NCBI GenBank assembly: GCA_946631935.1
Contig: CAMPAP010000145.1
Location: 1-35,456 of the forward strand
DNA length: 35,456 nt
Source of the DNA: an uncultured Lachnospiraceae bacterium
GTDB lineage: Bacteria > Bacillota > Clostridia > Lachnospirales > Lachnospiraceae
Direction of reading: 5' to 3'
Shown here: in pieces, positions 1-9,571 of the stretch
How the letters are laid out: every line of letters starts with the position of its first letter
How positions within the stretch are numbered: the stretch's first letter is position 1
Translations under genes and position numbers: made by a program
The notes under the pieces: model-generated
Databases searched by the model: none
Told to the model about the DNA's origin: nothing
Seen by the model: the letters and a program-made list of their open reading frames with translations, nothing else

Positions 1-1146
1 TGGAGAGAGGTGCATGAGCTGCACGGCTATCAGGAGGTTTCCGCGCCGGTGCTCAACTCGAAGGCGCTCTGGGTGACCTCCGGACACTGGGCACACTACA
101 AGCACAATATGTTCCTTGCCCCGATGGATGAGGAAGTTCTCTATGAAGGAAAACCGATCGAGCTTGACGAGACGGCAATGTATTCGGCGAAGCCGATGAA
201 CTGCCCGAACGCCGTCATGATCTACAAGCGCAGCCAGAGAAGCTACAAGGAGCTCCCGCTCCGCTTCAACACGGTCGACGTTATTCACAGAAAAGAGAAA
301 TCCGGCCAGCTGAACGGCCTCTTCCGCGTGCAGCAGTTCCGCCAGGACGACTCCCATAACTTCATCACCGCGGACCAGATCGAAGAAGAGATCGCGGATA
401 TCATGGAGATCGCAGACCAGATCTATTCCACCTTCGGAGTTACATACAGGGCTGAACTTTCAACCAGACCCGATGACTTCATGGGTGATATCGAGACATG
501 GGACAGAGCAGAAGAAGCCCTTAAGAAGATCCTTGATAAAAAATACGGCGAGGGCGGATATGAGATCAACGAGGGAGACGGTGCTTTCTACGGTCCCAAG
601 ATCGATCTTCAGATGAAGGATGCTCTCGGAAGAGAATGGCAGTGCGGAACCATACAGCTTGACTTCCAGCTTCCTCACAACTTCGGACTTACCTATCAGG
701 ATGCAGACGGAGCGATGACACAGCCCATTGTCATTCACAGAGCCATCTTCGGATCCTTTGAGAGATTTATCGGTATCATAATTGAGAATTTCAAAGGAGC
801 ATTTCCTTTCTGGATCTCTCCTTACCAGGTCGCTCTTGTGCCCATTAAGCCGGAGCACAATGAATTCGCCAAAGACCTTCAGAAAAAGCTTGAAGATGCC
901 GGTATAAGAGTCGAAGCTGATTATGCCGACAGAAATATGAACGAGAAGATCAAATTCTTCAAGACAATGAAGGATCCTTATATTGTCGTTATCGGTGACA
1001 AGGAAATGGAATCAGGAACTCTTTCCATCACCGTAAGAGGCCAGAAGGAGCAGCTTCACGGAATCCCCGTCCAGGCATTTGTGGATGCCTGCAGACGTCT
1101 CAATGAAAACAGAGACCGTGAATTGGATGGACAGATAAATGGCTGA
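1..1146 (+). CDS. thrS: Threonyl-tRNA synthetase, C-terminal part (5' end outside window)
   Basis: Frame open to left edge (WREVHELHGYQEV...). Class II core with KPMNCP, HRKEKSG motif 2, DDSHNF and VIHRA (Cys/His/His zinc ligands kept), plus C-terminal anticodon-binding domain. Confidence 0.96.
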   Translation, partial: WREVHELHGYQEVSAPVLNSKALWVTSGHWAHYKHNMFLAPMDEEVLYEGKPIELDETAMYSAKPMNCPNAVMIYKRSQRSYKELPLRFNTVDVIHRKEKSGQLNGLFRVQQFRQDDSHNFITADQIEEEIADIMEIADQIYSTFGVTYRAELSTRPDDFMGDIETWDRAEEALKKILDKKYGEGGYEINEGDGAFYGPKIDLQMKDALGREWQCGTIQLDFQLPHNFGLTYQDADGAMTQPIVIHRAIFGSFERFIGIIIENFKGAFPFWISPYQVALVPIKPEHNEFAKDLQKKLEDAGIRVEADYADRNMNEKIKFFKTMKDPYIVVIGDKEMESGTLSITVRGQKEQLHGIPVQAFVDACRRLNENRDRELDGQING

Positions 1147-3430
1147 TAACAAAGCATATTCCAGAGGACAGGCAATATATGAAGCCGGAAGTGCCATCAC
1201 TTCACTGAGCCTTATAGCATCCGGGCGCGTCGCCGCTGTTTATCCCGGCGGTGCCATGATGCTTGAAAGAGGTGATGTTGCAGGCATTACCGATGTTGTT
1301 AACGAGGCTTTCTTTTTGGGCTATAAAGCGGTTGCGGATACTGTTGTGATCTCATATCCGTATTCCAATCCGGAGGCCCTTGAACAGCTTTTTTCACAGC
1401 ATCCCGATTTTGCCAGGGTGTCTCTATGCTCAATGTTTAAGCAGATAACGGGACTTTTAGGACAGTGCCAGAAATCCGAGCATCACACAGGAGACCTTCA
1501 CCAGAAGCTTGGCAGGGATATATCCCTTTATTCGGAGCTTTGCCGTAAGTACAGGATCAAAGCTGAAGATATCACAGAGGTTGATGAACTTGACACATAT
1601 ATGATCGAAGAGTCATCAGATACCTGGCTTGCGGATTATTATTCCGGTCTGGGAAAACTCTACCAGTCCGAAACCGGCAAGACTGTTACTTCCGACATGT
1701 CTGTCACAATGGGAATGGTCAGGAAAGGAAGTCTTGATGCGAGAAAAGCCTTTCAGCTTCTGGATAACTATTATTCCTTCAGACAGGAAATGGCTGCAAT
1801 CTACTTTAAGGAAAGCGGCGAAGATTTCTATTCAAAACTGACGGACCTCTTCGTAAGGATGAATCTCGGATCAAATGAGATCATGGATCTTCACAGGATC
1901 ATCTCACGCATTGAGGAATCGTATTTTGATGAAGCCGGACTCGATAAAGAGATCTATCGTAACAGGATCGATGAATTCGCAGACCGTGCTGACAGCATTT
2001 TTGAACAGGCTGACAGTCTTCCCGAAGAGGAAGAAAATGAAGAGATCATGCCTGCTCCGGAGCTGGATAATTCCCTGGATCAGATCATTGACTTTATTGA
2101 GGATGAATCAGAAACCGTCATCAATTTCAGAACCCACATAATGGATTATCGTAATGTGGACGATCCGGAATCCATCGATGATGATGTCTCCACATTAAGA
2201 AAGAGGATAGCAAAGGAATTCAATGAGATCTACAAGATGGTATTCTTCAAGTCTCTTGAAAAAAAGCCAACTCTTCCTGTCCTGATGTTTTTGTATTTCG
2301 GATATGTCGACGAGAAACTTGCAGGAAAAAAATATACGTCGATCCTTGCAAAACTGGCGCAGTCCGTTTCGGATAATTCCGATGCGGGAGTTTATACTTT
2401 TTACGGATGGCTTAAGAGTATTTATAACTGCAAAAAGGATCCCAGCCGTGACGAGTTTGAATCGGATTATGTGGACTCGGTTCACAAGCTGAAAGTTCAG
2501 GGCAAGATCGATGCGCAGGCCGAAAAAAAGATGCTGGCCGACGGAAAAGCCAGGGCTTCTTTTGAACTTGATAATTTCTTCAGGATCGCGGACAAGGTAA
2601 CCTATGGAAGGATCACCACATTCTGTCCCATCTTTACCGAAGGAACATGTATAAAAGATCCTTCATCCACATATGTTGATCTTGGCGGATTGTCCGAAGC
2701 ACTTGATGCGGTACGCTCAGTTGATTATTCAGCCTTCTACAGGGAAAGTCTCGATCATAAGAATCTTGACGTCATGGGTAAGGAGACCATCCATCTTGAA
2801 TACCTTCCCGACTTCATACTTATGCCCAACATGGGAACAAGAGCCGTTATGTGGCAGGAGATAGAAGGCAAGCTCAGGAATTCACCTGCAAGAGTTGCGA
2901 TCTCCATCTTCCATGCCGAGGAGCTGAAGAATACCATCATCAGGATCGCCGGAGAGTTCAGATGGGAGATGTGCAAGAGGGTCCAGGGCGCAAGATGGAA
3001 CGACGTCACGGAAAGATCACTTACCAGCGAATATTTCGATTATGTCCAGTTCTACAGAAAGAACAGGGACCTAAGCCCCGAGATAAAGGAAAGGATCAGG
3101 ACATCCCTTCAGAGGGCGAAGAACAGTTTCAAGGAAATGTTTGTGCGTGATTACATCCTCTATGTGATGTTTGAGGGCAACGGATCTCCCAGGCTCAATA
3201 AAGTGGCAAGACAGATAATCTATACATATTGTCCTTTTGACCGGGATACTACGGACAAGCTCAGGAAAAATCCCATCTACTCCGAGATAATAGAGCATGC
3301 GGATGTGAAGAGAGCGCAGAGACTTCATAAGCTTGAGACACTTGAAAAGAAGATAAGTAATGCAGGGCAGCAGGTTCCCGTGACACTCAGGGATGAGATG
3401 GCATTTGTTGCGGGAAAAGTAAAATTGTAA
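1139..3430 (+). CDS. Large protein with cyclic-nucleotide-binding-like N-terminal domain and uncharacterised C-terminal region
   Basis: 763-aa ORF overlapping the thrS end by 8 nt. N-terminus (YSRGQAIYEAGSAITSLSLIASGRVAAVYPGGAMMLERGDVAG) resembles a cNMP-binding beta-roll. Confidence 0.8.
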   Translation: MADNKAYSRGQAIYEAGSAITSLSLIASGRVAAVYPGGAMMLERGDVAGITDVVNEAFFLGYKAVADTVVISYPYSNPEALEQLFSQHPDFARVSLCSMFKQITGLLGQCQKSEHHTGDLHQKLGRDISLYSELCRKYRIKAEDITEVDELDTYMIEESSDTWLADYYSGLGKLYQSETGKTVTSDMSVTMGMVRKGSLDARKAFQLLDNYYSFRQEMAAIYFKESGEDFYSKLTDLFVRMNLGSNEIMDLHRIISRIEESYFDEAGLDKEIYRNRIDEFADRADSIFEQADSLPEEEENEEIMPAPELDNSLDQIIDFIEDESETVINFRTHIMDYRNVDDPESIDDDVSTLRKRIAKEFNEIYKMVFFKSLEKKPTLPVLMFLYFGYVDEKLAGKKYTSILAKLAQSVSDNSDAGVYTFYGWLKSIYNCKKDPSRDEFESDYVDSVHKLKVQGKIDAQAEKKMLADGKARASFELDNFFRIADKVTYGRITTFCPIFTEGTCIKDPSSTYVDLGGLSEALDAVRSVDYSAFYRESLDHKNLDVMGKETIHLEYLPDFILMPNMGTRAVMWQEIEGKLRNSPARVAISIFHAEELKNTIIRIAGEFRWEMCKRVQGARWNDVTERSLTSEYFDYVQFYRKNRDLSPEIKERIRTSLQRAKNSFKEMFVRDYILYVMFEGNGSPRLNKVARQIIYTYCPFDRDTTDKLRKNPIYSEIIEHADVKRAQRLHKLETLEKKISNAGQQVPVTLRDEMAFVAGKVKL

Positions 3431-3449
3431 AAGAGGGAATCAAACGGCA

Positions 3450-3683
3450 ATGAATCCAATCGCTATGATGCAGGCTGCCGGCCGCATAAAAATATTTCAG
3501 GAACAGCATCCGAAGGCACTTGCTTTTATCAGATCGGTCTCCGAAGGAGACATAAGAGAAGGATCGGTCATCGAAGTAAAGGTCATAACGCCGGAAGGCA
3601 AGGAATCGGTTTCCAATATAAAAGTGACAAAGGATGATATGGAAACATTCAAGCTTTTTAAAAACAGCAGCTCGGGTAACTGA
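3450..3683 (+). CDS. Small conserved-type hypothetical protein (77 aa)
   Basis: Compact ORF between co-directional genes with 2-nt gap to the MoxR gene. Confidence 0.7.
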   Translation: MNPIAMMQAAGRIKIFQEQHPKALAFIRSVSEGDIREGSVIEVKVITPEGKESVSNIKVTKDDMETFKLFKNSSSGN

Positions 3684-3685
3684 AA

Positions 3686-4609
3686 ATGAAGACAGATGAA
3701 GTTATAAGTGAAATCGAAAAAGTCATTCGCGGTAAGAAGGGAGTCATAACCATGACTCTGGCTACTCTTCTTGCTGGAGGACATGTTCTTTTGGAGGATA
3801 TTCCCGGAGTCGGCAAGACCACTCTTGCGGTAGCTCTTTCCAAAGCTCTCGGACTTGAGTATTCGAGAGTCCAGTTTACTCCTGATGTTGTCCCCGGGGA
3901 TCTTCTGGGATTTACATATTATGACCAGAAAAGCGGTGAGTTTATTTTTAGGGAAGGCAGTATATATACCAATCTGTTCCTTGCAGATGAGATCAACAGG
4001 ACGTCTCCCAAGACCCAGTCGGCACTTCTTGAAGTAATGGAAGAAAGAAATGCTACTGTTGAAGGCAAGACCAGAAAGCTCCCGGATCCTTTTTTTGTAA
4101 TAGCCACCGAGAACCCTTACGGTTCAAGCGGAACGCAGAAACTTCCCGAATCCCAGATGGACAGATTTATGACATGTATGTCAATGGGATACCCGGACCA
4201 TGCATGTGAGGTCGAAGTTCTCATGAACGATGCAAGGACAAGGATAGACGATATCAGACCCGTCCTTACTGCAGGAGAGATATCGGAAATACAGAAAAAA
4301 GTAAATGAGATCCACACGGATCCTTCTGTGTATGATTATATTGTGGCGCTTTCCGAAGCCACACGTAAGGATGAGAGATTGTCCTTAGGTCTTTCACCGA
4401 GAGGAAGCATTGCTCTTTATAAAGTTTCCTGTGCCCTTGCTTATATGTCGGACAGAGACTATGTCACTCCTTATGATATAAACGCAGCCTGGATGAGAGT
4501 CGCATCTCACAGGGTCCGCATATCTGCCAGAGGAAGGTCGTTGGGAATGACTTCGGATGAGGTCCTTGATCAGATATTCAGATCTGTCCCCGTGCCCAAG
4601 GTGGGCTGA
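3686..4609 (+). CDS. MoxR-family AAA+ ATPase
   Basis: Walker A-like GVGKTTLA, FLADEINRTSPKTQSALLEVMEE, ATENPYGSSGTQKLPESQMDRF; next to DUF58 and transglutaminase genes. Confidence 0.95.
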   Translation: MKTDEVISEIEKVIRGKKGVITMTLATLLAGGHVLLEDIPGVGKTTLAVALSKALGLEYSRVQFTPDVVPGDLLGFTYYDQKSGEFIFREGSIYTNLFLADEINRTSPKTQSALLEVMEERNATVEGKTRKLPDPFFVIATENPYGSSGTQKLPESQMDRFMTCMSMGYPDHACEVEVLMNDARTRIDDIRPVLTAGEISEIQKKVNEIHTDPSVYDYIVALSEATRKDERLSLGLSPRGSIALYKVSCALAYMSDRDYVTPYDINAAWMRVASHRVRISARGRSLGMTSDEVLDQIFRSVPVPKVG

Positions 4610-4621
4610 TCATCTCTTGAT

Positions 4622-5626
4622 ATGGAACATATTAAAAATGCTCTGTATATAGTTTCATATGTACTTATGGTAGCGGCACTTCTTATCGTGTCGGTATTTT
4701 TCAGGCAGATCCTTGCCTCGGTTCTTCTGATATTTCTTGTAATACTCCCATTTATTTCATTATATGCCGGATCTTACGGCGCACGTCGTTTAAGCGTAAG
4801 CGCATCCCTTCCTTCGGGAACTGTTGATGAAGGAGATGAATTCAGGATCCGTCTTAAGATCAGAAACACATGCGCTGTTCCTATGCTGCGCTGCATACTT
4901 GAATATACATTCTGTAATATGTACAGACAGGATGACAGGTCCTTTTCCATAACCCTTCCCGGGGAAAGCTTTGCAAATGATACATACGACGTATGCTTCA
5001 AAACGGGTATGCCCGGTGTCTTTACTTTCGATGCGGATCATCTTCTTGTGAGTGATCCACTGCATTTCCATACATTCAGGATAAAAAATGAAATCCACAT
5101 AAGATGCTATATCATGCCCCGGGTTATACCCATCCCTTATGTTCCTCTCGTCATGTATGAAGGAGAATCCGCAGACGAGTTGATATCGGAAAACGGTGAG
5201 CTTACAAGGGATATCAGGCAGCTTCGGGAGTACAGGGCCGGAGACAGGCTTAAGGATATTCACTGGAAAGCTTCCGCACAAAAGGGAGAACTCATAACCA
5301 AGGAGTACGAAAGAAGCACGGATCTGTTGTACCTGCTTCTCCCCGAAGTTAAAAAAGGCGCTGAGGAAAAGGTTCTCAGAAGATATTACTCTCTGGGAAA
5401 AGCAATGGTTGAAGCTTCAATGGGATTTGTCTGTGCGGTCTTTGATCCTTCCGATAAAAGCTTTGAAGAACTGAAGGTAAGCGATGCGGATTCTCTTAAT
5501 GACAGCATCTGCAGGATCATGGACCTTGGTTCTTCGTCAGATGACGTATATGCAAATTACATGTATCAGAATCCCGAATGCACGGGTGTTATAAGGATAT
5601 GTCCCGAAGAGATAATAAACACATAA
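4622..5626 (+). CDS. DUF58 domain protein
   Basis: Two N-terminal TM segments, then REYRAGDRLKDIHWKASAQKGELITKEYE, the DUF58 core signature. Confidence 0.92.
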   Translation: MEHIKNALYIVSYVLMVAALLIVSVFFRQILASVLLIFLVILPFISLYAGSYGARRLSVSASLPSGTVDEGDEFRIRLKIRNTCAVPMLRCILEYTFCNMYRQDDRSFSITLPGESFANDTYDVCFKTGMPGVFTFDADHLLVSDPLHFHTFRIKNEIHIRCYIMPRVIPIPYVPLVMYEGESADELISENGELTRDIRQLREYRAGDRLKDIHWKASAQKGELITKEYERSTDLLYLLLPEVKKGAEEKVLRRYYSLGKAMVEASMGFVCAVFDPSDKSFEELKVSDADSLNDSICRIMDLGSSSDDVYANYMYQNPECTGVIRICPEEIINT

Positions 5627-5640
5627 AAAAAATAAATATA

Positions 5641-8007
5641 ATGAGTCTTCAGACAGATCCCCATCCCGGCTTCATGGGAAGAAGAGAACTTGGGAAAAGA
5701 GCTGCGCAGCTGACTGAACGCGGAGTGTGTGAAGGGGATATCTTAAAGGAAAGACTTCCGCGAAAATATGTATCTGTCCTTTTAAGAGGGCTGCTCATCT
5801 TTCTTGCATCATACGGTACCGTTTGGGGACTGGTGTCTTCCTTTGACCTTGCATACGATCCCGTAAAAGTATTTTTCGGGATTCTGGTCCTTTCTGTTTT
5901 TTCCGCTTCGATCTACTACAACAGACTGACCTTCTATGTGGGATATGTGATAATGTTCCTTACGTTTTTCGTGTATTCCGTCACAAGGTATTCTTATATA
6001 AACTCAGGATTTCAGGCCATAATAAACGAGATTAACGAACACTATGTGGATTATTTTTCGCTTCCAGCATTAAGGGTGTCCCAGGAGATCATAGCCGACA
6101 GAAATCTTACGGTTCCCATCGCGTGCATCTTCATCGGATGGGTATACTGCATTATGCTGAATGTCACCATATCCAGCTATATGAACCCTGCCCTTACTTT
6201 TGTCATAACATTTCTTCCTCTTCAGGCTGCTTTCTATATCGACATCATGCCTCCGTATCTTTGCATGATGATGCTCATCATGTGCTACGTATCTGTTCTT
6301 GTGCTTTCGAGAGCAGGATATTATGCGCTTCCATACAGATATAAAAAATATGTACTCTTTTCAAGAAGGCGGAGAAAAAAAGGATTTGAAGATTCCTACA
6401 TTCTTTCCGCAAAGGGAATGCTTTCGGTATTCTGGGTATCTCTTGCGATCTCACTTGCATTTTATGTTGTGGCAACAGCTGTCTTCGGAGATAGTTTTTC
6501 GACGAAGTATGTATCCAACAAACTGAAAAACAAAATGGATGATTATGTCGAGATAATAGTCATGAACGGCATTACATCTGTTTTCAACAGATATGATGCC
6601 AAGGGCGGCCTGGCCAGAGGGAGGCTGGGGGGTATAGGTTCTGTTACTCCGGACTATGATACCGATCTTGAAGTTACTTATGTTCCCGATTCCACGGATA
6701 CGGTTTATCTGAGGGCTTTTGTGGGAGATACATATACCATAGACAGATTCAGCGAGGCGGATGATCCTAACTACAGCATTGTAAATGAACCCTTCCATCC
6801 GGATGAAGATGTCAGGGAGATGGAGATTTTCAATATCGATGCGGATGAAGGATATTATTATCTTCCGTATCATACCTTTGAAGCGGATGGGGACATGGAC
6901 GGAGCTTCCCATGTAACTTATGTTCCGGTTCATGAAGAAGATGATTATCCCATTGATGATGATGAGATGTATCCGTATTCCGAATATGTTTTTGAGCATT
7001 ACACACAGGTACCGGAATCCCTTATACCGGTTTTGGATGATGTCGTTGATAAGGGAGATCTTATTACCGATAAAAGGGGTAATGAAGGGATGCTTGACTG
7101 CTGCTACAGACTGCAAAAATATTTTGCGGAAAATTACAGATATTCCCTTCAGCCCGGCAGGACTCCCATGGGCAGTGATGTGGTGGAATATTTCCTTACA
7201 TCCCAGGACAGGGGCTACTGTATGCACTATGCCTCCGCATCCACTCTTATACTCAGGTATCTTGGGATACCCGCCAGATATTGTGAGGGATATGTGATCA
7301 CGGCATCATCTCTTTCCCAGGGTGAACTCGTATCTGAAGAAGGAGGAGAAAAGAAAGTAAAAGTACAGCTGACGGATGCCGCAGCCCATGCGTGGGTTGA
7401 GGTCTATATGATCAATTACGGCTGGGTGCCTTATGAAATGACACCTCCGTCATTCGGTGATGAAGAATATGCTGATATGGGTTCTCTTATGAGCATACTT
7501 TCGGGTCTCTTTACAAGCACCTCGAGACAGGAGGATGGTGATACGGCTGAAGAAAGCATTGCAGCCGGAACCGGCGAGATGTTCTCAAGGTTTGGAAAGA
7601 GCGTCGCTTTTCTGATAAAGCCTGTGGGTTTTTCCATAGCTGCGCTGATCCTTATCCTTATTATGAGACCCCTTGCTCTTTCACTGTATTCTTATCTGAA
7701 GGTTTTATTCTCCTTAAGGAAAGGAGATTACTCGGATGCATATCTGAGAAGATACAGATCGTATTCCTCAAGGCTTCTGAAGCTGAAAGCGATCTCCACG
7801 GTCAATGCTGATCCCCTGATCATTGCAGATGCGCTTGGCGGCTGCATTAAGGATGAAAAAGATCTTGAGAAGATCAGTCGTATCGCAGAGAATGCAAGAA
7901 GGGCAGCGTATTCCCGGGAAGGGATAGGAGAATATGAATACAAAACATCCTGTCCCGATATGAGACACATTGCAGCCGAGGTGAAAAAAAACATGAGTCA
8001 CCGTTGA
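5641..8007 (+). CDS. Transglutaminase-like membrane protein (TgpA/DUF3488 type)
   Basis: Multiple N-terminal TM helices, then DRGYCMHYASASTLILRYLGIPARYCEGYV and AHAWVEVYMINYGWVPYEMTPP. ATG at 5641 preferred over the upstream in-frame 5578. Confidence 0.92.
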   Translation: MSLQTDPHPGFMGRRELGKRAAQLTERGVCEGDILKERLPRKYVSVLLRGLLIFLASYGTVWGLVSSFDLAYDPVKVFFGILVLSVFSASIYYNRLTFYVGYVIMFLTFFVYSVTRYSYINSGFQAIINEINEHYVDYFSLPALRVSQEIIADRNLTVPIACIFIGWVYCIMLNVTISSYMNPALTFVITFLPLQAAFYIDIMPPYLCMMMLIMCYVSVLVLSRAGYYALPYRYKKYVLFSRRRRKKGFEDSYILSAKGMLSVFWVSLAISLAFYVVATAVFGDSFSTKYVSNKLKNKMDDYVEIIVMNGITSVFNRYDAKGGLARGRLGGIGSVTPDYDTDLEVTYVPDSTDTVYLRAFVGDTYTIDRFSEADDPNYSIVNEPFHPDEDVREMEIFNIDADEGYYYLPYHTFEADGDMDGASHVTYVPVHEEDDYPIDDDEMYPYSEYVFEHYTQVPESLIPVLDDVVDKGDLITDKRGNEGMLDCCYRLQKYFAENYRYSLQPGRTPMGSDVVEYFLTSQDRGYCMHYASASTLILRYLGIPARYCEGYVITASSLSQGELVSEEGGEKKVKVQLTDAAAHAWVEVYMINYGWVPYEMTPPSFGDEEYADMGSLMSILSGLFTSTSRQEDGDTAEESIAAGTGEMFSRFGKSVAFLIKPVGFSIAALILILIMRPLALSLYSYLKVLFSLRKGDYSDAYLRRYRSYSSRLLKLKAISTVNADPLIIADALGGCIKDEKDLEKISRIAENARRAAYSREGIGEYEYKTSCPDMRHIAAEVKKNMSHR

Positions 8008-8032
8008 ATAAAAAGCACGGAAACTGTATAAT
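8004..8032 (+). promoter_or_regulatory. Predicted sigma-A promoter of glp cluster (TTGAAT-N17-TATAAT)
   Basis: TTGAAT 8004-8009, 17-nt spacer, TATAAT 8027-8032; -35 overlaps the stop codon of the upstream gene. Confidence 0.75.
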
Positions 8033-8045
8033 ATAAATGTAGTTT

Positions 8046-8072
8046 CCAAACAAAGGGACGGTTCTGCCGTAT
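8046..8072 (+). repeat. Dispersed GGGACGGTTCYGCCGT element, copy A
   Basis: CAAACAAAGGGACGGTTCTGCCGTATC; reverse complement of elements at 31972-31996 and 32012-32034. Confidence 0.65.
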
Positions 8073-8110
8073 CAGGGCAGGTGCCGCCGAATTGGTAAAT
8101 TGAGGTGTTT

Positions 8111-9556
8111 ATGAGAGATGTGACGATAATAGGAGCGGGGGTTACCGGAAGTGCCGTGGCAATGGAACTGGCCGCATATGATCTGGACATACTTGTTATC
8201 GAGAAAGAATCCGATGTCTGCGAGGGCACGTCAAAAGCAAACAGCGGAATAGTCCATTCCGGTTACGACGCAGAACCGGGTTCGCTGAAAGCCCGCTTTA
8301 ATGTTGAGGGGAACAGACTGATCCATGAACTGTCCCGGGCTCTGGATTTTCCCTTCAGGGAAAACGGATCTCTTGTTCTTTCTCTTGAAGAGGAAGGGCG
8401 GGCAAAAGTGGAGGAGCTGTATGAAAGAGGATTGGCAAACGGCGTACCCGGCCTTAAGATCCTTGAAAGGGATGAACTGACAAAGCTTGAACCAAACGTC
8501 AGTGAAAATGCGGTATGCGCACTGTTTGCGCCCACCGGCGGGATCGTCTGTCCTTTTAACATGAATATCGCATTTGCGGAAAACGCTGCCGACAACGGAG
8601 CTGACTTTGTGTTTGATACTCAGGTAAAAAAAATCACAAAGAAAACTTCGGAAGACGGGAGTATTTTTTTTCATATCGAAACTTCCGGAGAAGATTTCGA
8701 CACAAAGGTTTTGGTAAATGCTGCCGGTGTATATGCCGATGTGATCCACAACATGGTATCGGATGAAAAGATCCATATAACTCCCAGGAAGGGCCAGTAC
8801 ATCCTTATGGATAAAAATGCCGGAAGTCTGGTAAGCCATACTCTTTTTCAGCTTCCCACCAAAATGGGAAAGGGTATTCTGGTAACCCCCACCGTTCACG
8901 GCAATCTCATGGCGGGACCCACTGCAGATGATGCGGATCCCGAAGATACATCCACAACGGCAGAAGGACTCGATACCGTTTTGACAAGAGGCGCTCTTTC
9001 CGTAAAAGCACTCCCACGCATGCCCATCACTTCCTTTGCGGGACTCAGGGCACATGAAGACGGAGGCGATTTTATCGTGGGAGAAGCAAAAGACGTGCCG
9101 GGATTTTTTGATGCGGCAGGAATTGAATCACCCGGACTTACGGCAGCTCCCGCCATCGGAAAATATCTTGGAACTCTTATTGCCGAAAAATTAAGTGCCC
9201 GCAAAAAAGCAGACCATATTTCGGAAAGAAAAGGAATTCCTTCAATCGCTCTTGCAGACGATGAAGAAAGGGAAAAACTCATAAAGCAGGATCCTTCCTA
9301 TGCAAAGGTCGTATGCAGATGCGAACTTGTGACGGAGGGAGAGATAAAAAATGCCATTACGAGAACCCTGGGTGCGAGAACTGTTGACGGAGTAAAAAGA
9401 AGGACCCGTGCCGGAATGGGAAGGTGTCAGGCCGGATTCTGTCTTGCCAGGACAATACCTATTCTTGCGGAGCAGCTTGGTGTAAGCTTCGAAGATGTAA
9501 CAAAAAGCGGCGGCGGGTCGTACTACATAGACGGAAATATCAAGGATCTTATTTAA
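8111..9556 (+). CDS. FAD-dependent glycerol-3-phosphate dehydrogenase-like oxidoreductase (GlpA type) with BFD-like [2Fe-2S] domain
   Basis: N-terminal FAD motif VTIIGAGVTGSAVAMELA; C-terminal CRCEL...GMGRCQAGFC. ATG 8111 preceded by GAGG. Confidence 0.92.
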   Translation: MRDVTIIGAGVTGSAVAMELAAYDLDILVIEKESDVCEGTSKANSGIVHSGYDAEPGSLKARFNVEGNRLIHELSRALDFPFRENGSLVLSLEEEGRAKVEELYERGLANGVPGLKILERDELTKLEPNVSENAVCALFAPTGGIVCPFNMNIAFAENAADNGADFVFDTQVKKITKKTSEDGSIFFHIETSGEDFDTKVLVNAAGVYADVIHNMVSDEKIHITPRKGQYILMDKNAGSLVSHTLFQLPTKMGKGILVTPTVHGNLMAGPTADDADPEDTSTTAEGLDTVLTRGALSVKALPRMPITSFAGLRAHEDGGDFIVGEAKDVPGFFDAAGIESPGLTAAPAIGKYLGTLIAEKLSARKKADHISERKGIPSIALADDEEREKLIKQDPSYAKVVCRCELVTEGEIKNAITRTLGARTVDGVKRRTRAGMGRCQAGFCLARTIPILAEQLGVSFEDVTKSGGGSYYIDGNIKDLI

Positions 9557-9571
9557 AACGGAGAAATAAAT

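Noticed and set aside
6451-7227. 258-aa minus-strand ORF inside the transglutaminase gene
   Set aside because: Antisense to a clearly coding region and without recognisable domains.
8231-9055. 274-aa minus-strand ORF opposite the GlpA-like gene
   Set aside because: Shadow ORF; the sense strand encodes a well-defined FAD protein.
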